Source: Tetraselmis striata
Lineage: Eukaryota > Chlorophyta > Chlorodendrophyceae > Chlorodendrales > Chlorodendraceae
Reading direction: 5' to 3'
Assembly (NCBI GenBank): GCA_006384855.1
Contig: VCJN01000658.1
Coordinates: 58,427-122,426, forward strand
Length of the DNA stretch: 64,000 nt
Part shown: piece by piece, positions 1 to 10,304 of the stretch
Numbering within the stretch: the first letter of the stretch is position 1
How the letters are laid out: the number at the start of each line of letters is the position of its first letter
Made by a program: the position numbers and the translations under genes
The notes under the pieces: model-generated
Told to the model about the DNA's origin: nothing
What the model saw: only the letters and a program-made list of their open reading frames with translations
Databases searched by the model: none

Positions 1-650
1 AGCTCCAAAATTGCAATGCAGTTGATGCCTTAAGTAATGAGTTCGGAACTGAGTGTTGATTGATGCCGGGAGAAAGGCCGACTCTGCATCAAGCACATCT
101 CCAGGGGGTCGCACGGGGGATTGACGTGCCGAGGGCAATGCCCCGGCAACCAGTCTTTTCCCTGCTCGATTCCGCGGTCCAATCACTCCCGCCTCCTCCC
201 AATGGGCGCGTCCTCCCATCAGAGCTTCGCCTCTGTGTTTTCGTGGCAGAGCAGGACCAGGGCGGCGCCTTTGAGGATGTGGTCCATCCATGCATGGTCG
301 GATGGGTCGCAAGATGAACGGGGGTGTGGTCGGATGTGATCGGCAGGGAGGACCATCAGCAATCATGGTCGCGGGCTCGAGATGGCAAAGCTCCAAATTG
401 CAATGCAGTTGATGCCTTGAGTAATGAGTTCGGAACTGAGTGTTGATTGATGCCGGGAGAAAGGCCGACTCTGCATCCGGCACATCTCCAGGGGGTCGCA
501 CGGGGGATTGACGAGGGCAATGCCGCGGCAACCAGTCTTTTCCCTGCTCGATTCCGCGGTCCAATCACTCCCGCCTCCCGGAATGCGGCGCGTCCTCCCG
601 GCAGAGCTTCGCCTCTGTGTTGTCGTGGCAGAGCAGGACCAGCGGCTCCA
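1..650. repeat. Imperfect tandem duplication, period about 385 bp
   Basis: The block starting at base 1 (AGCTCCAAAATTGCAATGCA) recurs from about base 389 with a few substitutions and a 3-6 base length change. Similarity runs through the CCTCTGTGTT motif near 231 and 613 and fades near 255 and 640. The left copy may extend beyond the window. The minus strand of copy 2 carries the C-terminus of the ORF at 565-857. Copy 1 carries a diverged version of the same ending, so the duplication includes coding-like sequence. Confidence 0.85.
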
Positions 651-857
651 GCCCGATGGATAGGAGCAATGTGCTCAGAGCCGGCACGTACCTTCCCTCC
701 GCCGGGTCGGCCATGGGCACGGGCATGATGCACTTCATTGCCTGGATGCCCTCCATTATCTGACCCGCCAGGCCTCCGTTGAGGTCCTTCCTCGTTATGA
801 GCGCGTCGCATCTCAACAACACACCTTTGGCGTTGATGTGGAGCAATGGTGGCCGCA
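565..857 (-). CDS. Hypothetical ORF 3' of PIG-A, possible terminal exon
   Basis: The minus-strand frame reads through residues such as HINAKGVLLRCDALITRK, PALSTLLLSIGLEPLVLLCH and ends REDAPHSGRRE before a TGA at 565-567. Its composition (Leu-rich, Asp/Lys mixed) looks more like protein than the proline- or arginine-rich shadow frames around it. No family was recognised and no start codon or splice acceptor could be fixed; the upper boundary is approximate. Its end lies in the tandem duplication, and a diverged second ending is present near 180-260. It could be the last exon of a gene whose other exons I did not find, or a non-coding open frame. Confidence 0.3.
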
Positions 858-980
858 AGGTCTGCATGCTCGCCGGGCCGCGGAGAGGCCGGATCCAGCT
901 AGATGCTGCCCCTGCCCCGATGCCTCTGCCATCGCCTATGGGATCCGCGGCCGAAGGAGCAACGGCGCTACGGGGTCGGC

Positions 981-3900
981 TCAGCCGCACGGGAAGTCCG
1001 GCGCGGGGTCGATGTCGGCCGCGGGGCGCCACCACTCCAGCCAGCGCAGGTACAGGCAGTCGACCGCCACCACGGCGCAGAAGAGCTTGCCTGCGAGGCG
1101 CCGCGCGATCCTCAGTGGCCCGCTCGCGCACAGCATGGCCGGCCGGCGACTGCGACCTCCAACTGTGGCCATCCAGGACCACAACCTAACTGCGCCTCAC
1201 ATCGCCGCTCTACCTAGGGTACAAATCAACGTAACAAATAAGCGAACGCGTATCCTAATTGGTGACGTGTGACGTAGTGGAGATCTTCCTTGGTAGGTAG
1301 ATTGGAGGAAGAAGGGAAGGGGGTGGCAGGGCGCGGGGGGGGGGGGGGGGGGGGGGGACCTATGTAGATAGATTGGTGGAGGAAGAGGGGAAAGGGGGTG
1401 GCGGAGCAGAGGGGGGGGGGGGGGGGGGGGGGTGTCACCTGCCCAGCTACCGCAGCGATGCATGCGCTGGAGGCGGCCGAGCAGCGAGTGGTCCCACTGC
1501 ATGGCGGCAATCGTGTCGTACACCGCCTCCACGCGCTGCGCGACCGCCGCCCAGGTGTACATGGAGCGCAGCTGCGGCGGCACGGGCAAAGGGCAAAGGG
1601 CGGGGCTCAGCGCCCCGCTGGAGCGCGGACAGTCCAGGCGCCTCGGACGGGGATCGCATGTTAACAGGGGCGCAACGCACGGCCCATGGGAACGCGCATT
1701 ACGTTACCGATGTCCCAAACTGGCAAGGTAGGTGGCATGCTCACAGTTTGAGCTACGAGCTCTCATCAAAACTATGACTTCCTGATTACTTCGACTACCA
1801 CATCCTCGCAGCGCTCTGGCGATGTGACTGTCAAATACACACAAAGTGGCGTCTTGTATACCATGCCACAAAATACAAAGGGGATTCAACCTTTAACATA
1901 GCCGCCGCATGCTATTATACCGCTGTACTCAACACGAGTACATCGGAAGAACAATCGGAAGAATACGACCACGAAGCGGTCATCCCTGGCGCGGCCCGGC
2001 ATTCGACGACGTCATCCGACGGTGAGTCATATAACATGCCACAAAAATACTGGGAAGCCATTGGCGCAGCAGCGGCTGCCGAGTGTCTTCTTGTTCGGTC
2101 CACGCATGGTCCTGCCGATGCAGCGTGTGGATCATCGGTATCGCGCACACAGCACTAATGAACGAAACCACGGCAAGTTTGGGTCCATGAAATGGAGACG
2201 GCATCGCATGCCCGGGCGCCGCACCGCAGACATGAGATTAGCACAAGGCTAGGCAGCCCAGACGACTGCACTGCTATCACCGGTTGACTGATTGAGACAC
2301 TGACATGGCCGTCCACAAGAATGGCAGTCCTTGCCTTTGGCCTCATGTGTTTCAAACAAGGCAGACAGCGGCATCGATGGTCCCCAAAAACCCGAGGAAG
2401 GCAGTAGGGGGAGGGGGGGGGACCTGGCGGTGCTGCGCGATGGGGTCCACCAGCGGCGCTCGGAGCACCGCCTCGCCCACCGCCTCCGCCAGCGCCTCGG
2501 GCGACGGCTCGCAGAGGATGACCATACCGTCCGGCAGAACCTGGCAAGCCAGCATCAGCGGTACGCCCATACACATCAATGGTGACGCACCTTGGTCAAC
2601 CCCGGGCCATAGCATCTGCCATGTGGGGGGCGCACGGCGACAGGGACAGCCCATAACCTACCTGGTCAGCAAGGGTTTCATACCCTGGATGCAACCCCAG
2701 ATGGGTAGGCTATGTTTAATACACTAGTAAAAGCCCTAGACAGGGCATAAGGAGACCTACAGCCAAGCCCTTGCTAGACTTTGTGGCAAAGTGTAGGCCA
2801 TATTGGCGAAGTGTATGGCGGCTCCCATTTGGGCGGCGTAGCCGATGCACTACTCCGTGGAGAAGTGTATATTTTCTGGCACGGTGTAGTATCTATGCTG
2901 AGCGGGACCTCACGGTGCCCCTAGGCGAGACACCATAGTGTCCCCTGGCGGGACTTCATAGTGTCTTCAGGCAGGGCATCACCATTTGGTGAGACCCCTA
3001 AGTGGGACCTCTAATTGTAAGGACGCCAAAGAAGGACCCCTATCCTATAGGAGATAAAATACTGTTCTGCAGCTGATAAGGGGCGCGGGCCTTACACGGC
3101 AGCCGCCAGCCGGCAGCCAGGGCCGAGGCACAAGGCACGAAGCAATAGCAATGGTGTTGTGTCCGCCAAGTCACGAGCATGTTGGCTGTGCCGTCATCCA
3201 CATGACCTTTACGTACACGAGCCTTTCAGCATGCAGCCGTCCTTCAACGACACCACCTCCCTGGCGCACAGAAGCAAGACTAGCTGCGTTGTGGACACAC
3301 ATCCGCACACACATCCATGTATATGTATGTATGTATGCGTGTAAACATGTATGCATATATATATACTTACATATTACATTCATGTACATTTATCTATCTA
3401 GAATTACACTTACTATACTCACACTCATGTACATAGTTTTATCACCAGCAAGTGTAGTTTCATCACCAGCACGTGAGGTTGCCGACATGTCCACGGGCTG
3501 TGACAATAACCGCACCTCCGGGACGCCGCCCACCGCGGTCGCCACCACCAGCAGCCCCGTGGACGCGGCTTCCACGATCGCCATGCAGAAGGCCTCCGTG
3601 AGTGAGGCGTTGATGAAGATGTGGCCATGCGCCTGCGACGCAAGCGAGGCGGCGCATGATCAGGGTCAGACAGAAGGGGGGCAGGGGCTGAGCTCCGACC
3701 TTCACCAGTGAGGCGTTACCGTAACCATGCTGTGGGTTCGCGGTATATCATTGTGCTTCACCACCCTCCAAGCCCCCCCCCCCCCCCCCTCCCCCCCCCT
3801 TCATGCCAAGCGAACAGAGATTAAATTATTTGCATCTTTTAATATATAGCAATGCACCATGACCACCGCACGGATATCCCCACTCGTTGCGTTGCCAAAT

Positions 3901-5625
3901 GATTCGTTACCTTTTCGTCCCGCAAACCTAATGTACGGTATGGTGGTCAACGTTATTGAGGAAGAATGTGTCTGCCTGAATCGTGCTTTCAGGGTTGGGA
4001 TAGGGCTTTAGCGCAGTGCCCAATGGGGGCGTAGTGATGCCCTCAGACCACCTACAGCTCCATGCAATCTCTCTCCCTCTCCCCCTCCCTTACTCCCTCT
4101 CTCTTTCTCTCTCAGAGAAAAAATGCAACCTGCCTCCGTGTGGGGAGGGGGGGGGGGGGAGTTGGGTCTACCAGGACATCCCGCGCCTTCTCGTGCGGCA
4201 CTGCGCCCAGCAGCTCCACGCGGTCTGCTCATTGTCGCACAAGGCGGGGTCCGTCATATTTCGAAGCCGCGCCGGCACAAGGCTCGTAGACTGGGGACAA
4301 TCAGCGAGTGCGGAGGCACGAATGCCCCCCCCCCCGGGGGGGGGCGGGGGGGGGGGGGGGGGGGGGGGGGGGGCGCACCGTGTAGCCCCTCCTGCTCCAC
4401 CATCGCCTTCAGCAGCGCCAGCTTGGGCCCGTCACCGCCTGTCATCAGGAGCGCAATTGCGGACACGCTCGGTCAGTCGGGTCACTCGGGCAGGCGGCGC
4501 CATGTAGCCGCGTGTCGGATCACCGCCCACCGCTCCGACGACATCGCCACCAACGCCTGCGGGTGCCGGCGCACCTACAAGCACCCTCACTAAACGCCAT
4601 AGGAACATACGATGTAGTTCTGCTGTAGCTTCGTCTACATTTGACATCTGGCAGGCAGGGCGGGCTCGTACTCGCGGCGCTACATTTTCTACATTTTTTT
4701 CGCCCCCGGGACAGGACTGGCACCAGTGAAACCCTTGCAGCGTCTCTACGACGGCCGTTAGGGAGCGATCGAGTTACGGAAAGCCCTGGGTAGGCGACGC
4801 TCCGTTATAGTCATCAAGCAAATTGCCGAAGCATTCTGCAAAAGTAATTGATGGCCAGTGGTGAAATTTCCAACCCTGTTGGATCGTCGTCTAAAACACT
4901 GCCATCAAAATACCCGGCACTGACCACGAAAGGTCCGCCCTACCCGTTTGGGCGTCGGCCCATTCGAGTAATAATGCGACTTGGGGCTCTTATTACCTCG
5001 CTGGCACCCGCACCGCACGGTCGTCTAATAACGACTACACTGCAGAAGACAGCGCTCGGACTGCTGCCGCCGCACGCCACATGTCAAATGTAATGCCATC
5101 CTGGCCGTCAGAGGGCTGCACGCTACGGGCTACGGCCGACCCTGTGCGGCTTGATGCAGCCGGGGCGTGAGACAGCTGGCCTGTGTGGGCTTCCGCAAAG
5201 ACTGGCGCGCAGGAACAAAGTTGTGAACGCATCGGGCAACGGCATGCCCCGCCCTGGCTACATATGACGCAGATATACATACATAGCAATGAAACCAAGG
5301 TGACGTCGCTATGCTGGGAATCCCTGCAGAGGGAGCAACCCATCCCGACTGGCTGGCTGGCGGAAGGGAGACAAAGTCAGTTGCCGCTGGAGAGCGGAAT
5401 GCGGGGCGGGGACACGAGCACCGCGGGAGCCAGGGGGTTTTACTCCCCCATGTGAATACGTGTCGATAAACCGTTACACTATAGATGCCAACAATATGGC
5501 GGTGCCAACTCGTCTGGATTGAGATAGATTACATAGACAGATATGATTTCACAATAAGTGCGGTGCTACTACTGCGGGTGATATGTGAGACTGACAGAAG
5601 TGGTGGTGGTGATGGTGTTTGTGTT

Positions 5626-5677
<52 letters not shown>

Positions 5678-8044
5678 ATGGAGAAATGGGGGGGGGGGGG
5701 GGGGGGGGGGCAAGGTGCCGCACCAATGACAAACTTGACGTTGCGGTGGCGCTGCAGGATGACGGGGATGCAGACGGCAAGCAGGTCGATGCCCTTGCGG
5801 TACATCATGCGGCTGAGCACCACGATGGTGATGACGCCCGGCTCGCGCGCGGCGGGCGACGGCGTGAAGTTGGTGGCGTCCACGGCTGCAAAGGGCCACG
5901 CACACGGCCACGCTCAGCTCACTTCTGAAGCCAGCTTGTGCGGTACAAGATGACTTTTTGCGGGTGAGCTCATGCCCCCCTGAAATGAAGACAAGGCAGG
6001 TATAACCTCCTCGGTTGCCGCCCGTGGGAGTGGAATGCTGAATGGTGAGAATACACGCAGTGTTATTGCGAGGTATTCTTCAAGGCACACTTGCACAGCT
6101 TCATACTGGTGCATGATGAACTCAACTAAATAAACTGTGATGTTATTGTACCGCGCTAGCATGTATGGGCTATACGTATCAGGTGTTGTATTAGGTTTTA
6201 GGCTACTCCCTCCCTCCCTCCCTCTCTCTCTTCACTAGCTTATTCATTGGCATACATGCATGCACGCATGCAAATAAATATACTTACACTTACGGGTGTA
6301 TGTCGCGTACTTCTATAGGCGCTGATTAGGATTGTAAAGATGTAGACACATTTACATAATACATATACATATTGGGTATTATATAGGATAGAGGACAGAC
6401 TCATTCTCTCTCTTCACTTGCATATTCACAGGCGTATAAATACACACGCGTGCTCACCGGTGTGTGTCTCTTTCATATATAGGCTTTGATTCGGATGTGG
6501 GTAAACCTGTAGTTAACATATGGCCCCGCTTACCGTTGGGGATGACGGACACACGGTTGGGCGGCACGCAGGCGCGCAGCACGGTGTTCTCCTTGCTGGT
6601 GTGGCTCACGCAGACGACGTGCTGGCAGTCGGCGAGCGAGAACTTGAGCACCTTGTTCATGAGGATGCTGGCGAGGTCGGCGAAGCCAAAGAGGGAGTGG
6701 TCCGTGAAGGCCACCTGCGCGGGCGGGACGGGGCGGAGCGGGGCTCAGTCGGGGCGGCCGCGCATGCGGATCCATCCCGGTGGTGCGCAACTCCGTCAAC
6801 CCAATAGAGCTTTATTACGTCGAATCGAGGAAAGTGCCGCCCAATAACATAACGGCAGAAGAGTTCCGCTTTTCACGATGTTCACCCTTGTTTGCAGCGG
6901 TCAAGGAGGGGGGGAGGAGGGGGGGGGGTTCGTGGCAGAATTATGCAACAATCATTTTGACTCGCAATGGTCTATGTTTCCCCAGGTTTCCCGGTCATGA
7001 CATCTGTGTGTATGTGGTGGCCGAGAAGCTTAATTGCGTTCCGAAGCTTCGCTTATCTCGTAATTGCGCACTGAAGTTGCTTTCTTGACATGAAGTTGGC
7101 TTACTTTGAGATAGTTATGTGAATTCGGTGGGTCGCTTCACACAACTTTATTAAATTGGCTAAACTAAGTTGGACAAGGTAACCTCAAGATCACATATGA
7201 TCAACCCGCGCGCAGGGGGGGGGGGGGGGAGGGGGGCTGCACCCGGTAGCCCATGGTGCGCGCATGGAGCATCGCCTCGTGCGCCAGGTTGCTGAAGGCC
7301 TGAAGGCAGCGGTGGGGTGAGTGGCTCCACAAGCCTAGGGGGGAAGGGGAGGGGCGGGTGGGGGCAATACTACCTGATGGCCGTGCACCAGGGTGATGCG
7401 CTCCCGGAGTAGCACCACACGCAGCAGCGGGAAGAGACCGTAAAGCGTGGGGAAGGTGTTTTGCTGGTAGAAGGGGACGCGGGGGACGTAGTAGACCTGG
7501 CCAGGGGCACCAGGCGGTGACCGACTTGGGGCCGCCTTTGGGCCGCGGCGGAGAATGCTGGGTGGTGATGGCGCCTCGGATGGGCGGGGGTGGGGGTGGG
7601 GGGGGGGGGGGGGGGGAAAGGGCTGAGCGGTGGTGATGGCGGCGGTGCGGCGCGGTACCTTCAGGCCGTTGGTGAGGTATCGCACGCCGGTTCGGTCGCC
7701 GTACGCGTGGGTGAGCACCACCACCTGCCCGACAGCACGTGGCAGGACGCGGTGGCGTCGACACGGGCGGGCGCACCGCCCGATGCGGGACCGTGGCCAG
7801 TCGGAGCGGGGATGCAGGCGGGGGCAAGTGCAGGGAAGGGGGCGGGGCTGGAGTAGGCACACCCAGCGGTCAAGAAGTGGAGGGAGGGAGGTACAAGGGG
7901 GGGCCGCACCTTGTGGCCGCGCGCCATCAAGCACTGCGAGAGCTGGTAGACGTGGTTCTCGACGCCGCCGCAGTTGGGGTAGAAAAAGTCGCTCACCATC
8001 AGCACGCGGTGCCGGTCGCCCTCGGCGGCCCGCGGGCTAGCCAT
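981..8044 (-). CDS. PIGA: PIG-A, GPI-GlcNAc transferase catalytic subunit (12 exons)
   Basis: Catalytic subunit of the ER complex that transfers GlcNAc from UDP-GlcNAc to phosphatidylinositol, the first step of GPI-anchor synthesis. Exons in transcript order are 8044-7910, 7724-7659, 7496-7374, 7299-7243, 6714-6534, 5885-5724, 4438-4379, 4224-4172, 3632-3516, 2540-2424, 1571-1439 and 1156-981, giving about 459 codons (human PIG-A has 484). Blocks seen in order: [134 protein letters not shown]. The last exon encodes one hydrophobic segment ([15 protein letters not shown]), the expected C-terminal ER anchor. All introns are GT-AG and phases agree throughout. The acceptor of exon 12 (…TTGGAG) is atypical and least certain. 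Several introns carry a C-run just after the donor. Confidence 0.93.
3717..3960. repeat. Diverged dispersed repeat, copy near 31500-31690
   Basis: GTAACCATGCTGTGGGTTCG at 3722 pairs with GTAACCACACATTGGGTTCG near 31513. CGCACGGATATCCCC…CCCGCAAACC near 3869-3927 pairs with CACACGGATATTCCG…CCCGCAAACC near 31609-31667. Spacing and order are kept with many substitutions. The first copy lies in PIG-A intron 8. I do not recognise the family. Confidence 0.5.
4699..4750 (+). mobile_element. Short retroposon-like insert, copy 1
   Basis: T-run followed by CGCCCCCGGGACAGGACTGG and CACCAGTGAAACCCTTGCAG. On the opposite strand this reads as a core ending in an A-run. The core is almost identical to the copies at 10009-10067 and 50531-50570. 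It sits in the intron between PIG-A exons 6 and 7. No clear target duplication could be fixed for this copy. Confidence 0.6.
5631..5711. repeat. (GT)n microsatellite next to a G-run
   Basis: GT repeats from about 5631 to 5673, then a G-run from about 5690 to 5711, in PIG-A intron 6 just downstream (in transcript sense) of the donor at 5723. Confidence 0.9.
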
Positions 8045-8904
8045 CCTCGCGGCGGATCTCTCCTGCGCTGCAGGCTCAGTGGGAGCCCCTGCACTTGCCG
8101 GCGCGATAACGACCAAGCGGCGGGGCCGCGCACGTCGGCGGACCAATGGGGTGCCGGCTTGTCCCAGCAGCTGCGATTCTTGGCCTTTTCGGGGCGGAGG
8201 AGGCTAGATGTCAGCACTCGTCTATCCGGCGTTGGCGACTACTTTTCTTCATCCTGTGCCTGTGCGTTGGCGGGCATTGCTTCGAAAGACCCGGGCAGTC
8301 CTACTGTCATCCAGCCGCCCCCTCTGTCGGCGATGGGCACTGCGGGCGACCGTGGGGGGGGGGGGGGGGGGGGGGGGCGATGCCGGCAGTACCGCTAGGT
8401 TCAGTCGATTTATTCGCGACTTCGGAGCTGTGGTGATGACAGTGGCGGCGAAATGATGTTTTTGGAAGGGGCGGCACGGTCGCGCGCAACGCGCGCTCTC
8501 TGCTTAGCGGTCGCTGATTGAATAATTGAACTAATTATTCCACGCCTAAGGACAGCTGCTGCCACAGCTGAAGCAGCATCGGGCATCAGCGCTGAAGCGT
8601 CGAGCACCAACGGGCAACAACCGTACCAGCATCGGAGGAGGAAGAGCAAGCGACCTTGGGTCAGGATGTAGTGGGCCCGCCCGCAGGGGTCGTAGGAAGT
8701 TGGGCTATCCCACTACAACAGTAGTTAAGGGGTCTGCAAGATCCGGATCAGTTTTCGCTGTTTGGCTTTTAATCGCTCAGATATCGTAATAAATAAAGAC
8801 TCTCGTCTCGCCTACACCCGCTCTTGCTTCTATCACCCCTGCCCTTTTGCACAATGGCTCGCAGCTCGAGTTGATGCTCGATATGGGCTGATGGATGGGG
8901 ACAC
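8045..8904. other. Intergenic: PIG-A upstream region
   Basis: No convincing gene. The stretch holds a GC-rich block directly upstream of the PIG-A start, a G-run at about 8356-8378, and mixed sequence after 8450. The PIG-A promoter should lie here, but I see no clear core element. The ORFs across it are proline-, glycine- or arginine-rich frames. Confidence 0.5.
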
Positions 8905-9582
8905 TCACCTTGGAATCCCAACGGAACTTGAGGCTACGAGATACGCAGTGTGGGATGAGTGGACGGGCACAGTCACCACGATTGCTTTGCTGCTGCGCCG
9001 ATTGCAAAGCGATGCGGAACTAGTCTGCGAGCCACAGTTCGTGCCTCCTGCAGTCAGCACGGGAGATTCGTCGATCGGGGGGAGCTGCGGGCCAATCATT
9101 TCGGCGACAATTTCCTGCTGGATGAGGAGTTTGTGGCGAGCGGCCTCCATGGAGGTGTCGCGAATAGTGAGGTCAGACTCTACTTGCGGGAGGTGACACG
9201 CGGTGAGCTAAGCTAAGCCTTCCGGGGCGGGGGGAGGGTAGGACCTGGGTCGACCGGCGGAAAGAGGTGTGTGTTTGTGCGCCACGCGTTTCTTCCGGGG
9301 CCCGGGGACGTGGCTTTGGGCGGGTTTCATGCCGCCGCCAGTGGCCACGCTCTTGGCGATGACCGAGCGGGTTGTGTGGGTGCGGATGCGAGTGGAGGCG
9401 GCTATTTCCGGTTCCTCTTCGCGGGGTGGGCTGTGTTGTGCCTCGGATTCGGAGGCGGTGCCTGCATGCAAGCCTTGGTCGTGATCGAGTTGGTTACACT
9501 TTCGCCGGCTATTTGGTTTCGGAACCAAGTTGGCACCAGCCTTCGACGAGAGGTGCGGCGGCAGTACGTTTGGTAAAGGCAC
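8905..9582 (-). CDS. Possible two-exon small basic/Ser-rich protein
   Basis: Two minus-strand frames look coding. The upstream one (about 9582-9258) includes SRRKCNQLDHDQGLHAG and a basic patch PGPRKKRVAHKH that resembles a nuclear localisation signal. The downstream one (about 9187-8905) reads SDLTIRDTSMEAARHKLLIQ, QEIVAEMIGPQLPPIDESP and ends VASSSVGIPR before a stop. A GT donor near 9250 and an AG acceptor near 9190 could join them. No family was recognised. The upstream frame starts with GTG in this window, so the true start is probably in a further exon. It could instead be two unrelated open frames. Confidence 0.35.
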
Positions 9583-9865
9583 GCCCGGAGTCGTTGCGAT
9601 TGTGCGCGGCTATAGAGCATTTTGTATCTCTTTTCATCACCATTGGTTTCGGAGCGGCGCTTGGACATACATAACGCGCCCCACCGACGCAAGAAGTAAT
9701 TTAAAAGGATGTAAGGATTGTATCCTGCACTACCCGTACCGTAGATAGGTATATAGATAGGTCGCTAGGTCGCTACTGTTGTATACACGAGCAACCGCTC
9801 GAGCGACGATCGACGACTAGCCGGCGGCTTGTTCAACACGCATTAATTAAGGATCTTAATTCATC

Positions 9866-9889
9866 AAGGATTATATCGATATAATCCTT
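9866..9889. repeat. Perfect 24-bp palindrome
   Basis: The half-site AAGGATTATATC is followed at once by its exact reverse complement, with no spacer. A second small palindrome, TTAATTAA, lies about 20 bases upstream. The site is in the AT-rich spacer 5' of the DUF924 gene. Confidence 0.9.
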
Positions 9890-10008
9890 ATAGTTGCCCG
9901 CTTTTTGCGCCGAGAAACAACTGCTCGGGGTCGGATATTTATTCTCCCGGAAGGATTAGATTTATAGATGACCTCCCTGCTGCTCGAGATATCGAGACAT
10001 CAGAAAAG

Positions 10009-10067
10009 GATCTCCCTGCTGCAAGGGTTTCACTGGTGCCAGTCCTGTCCCGGGGGCGGGAAAAAAT
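10009..10067 (-). mobile_element. Short retroposon-like insert, copy 2, with 11-bp target duplication
   Basis: On the minus strand relative to the 4.7-kb copy. The insert contains the shared core GGGTTTCACTGGTGCCAGTC followed by a CCCGGGGGCG block and an A-run. It is flanked by CATCAGAAAAG at 9998-10008 and again at 10068-10078, a direct repeat typical of target-site duplication. The same core occurs near 4699-4745, 50477-50515 and 50531-50570. Confidence 0.7.
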
Positions 10068-10304
10068 CATCAGAAAAGTAGCGCAGCGCGGAGCTGAAGC
10101 GCGCTTAACCTTTGTTGATGACGATCCCCCAACCAACACCCTCCATAATCTGCACCCTTCCTGCCGCTCCAGCATCACCACGGTCGACGTGTTATCTTCC
10201 GCGCCGCAGTGGTTCGCTAGACAGCCTCCTGCCTGCGCCGCTGTCTCGCGGGCTCGCGAAGCCGTAAGCCCTGTGTCGGCAGAGAGGAGCATCTCCGCGC
10301 CCGG

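Larger units (their letters stand above)
9583..10304. other. Intergenic, AT-rich, upstream of DUF924 gene
   Basis: Holds the 24-bp palindrome at 9866-9889 and the short retroposon copy at 10009-10067. The last 150 bases are GC-rich and probably 5' UTR or promoter of the DUF924 gene. No gene seen. Confidence 0.6.

Noticed and set aside
5529..5953. Proline/glycine- and threonine/histidine-run ORFs
   Set aside because: They are translations of a (GT)n tract and a G-run in a PIG-A intron.
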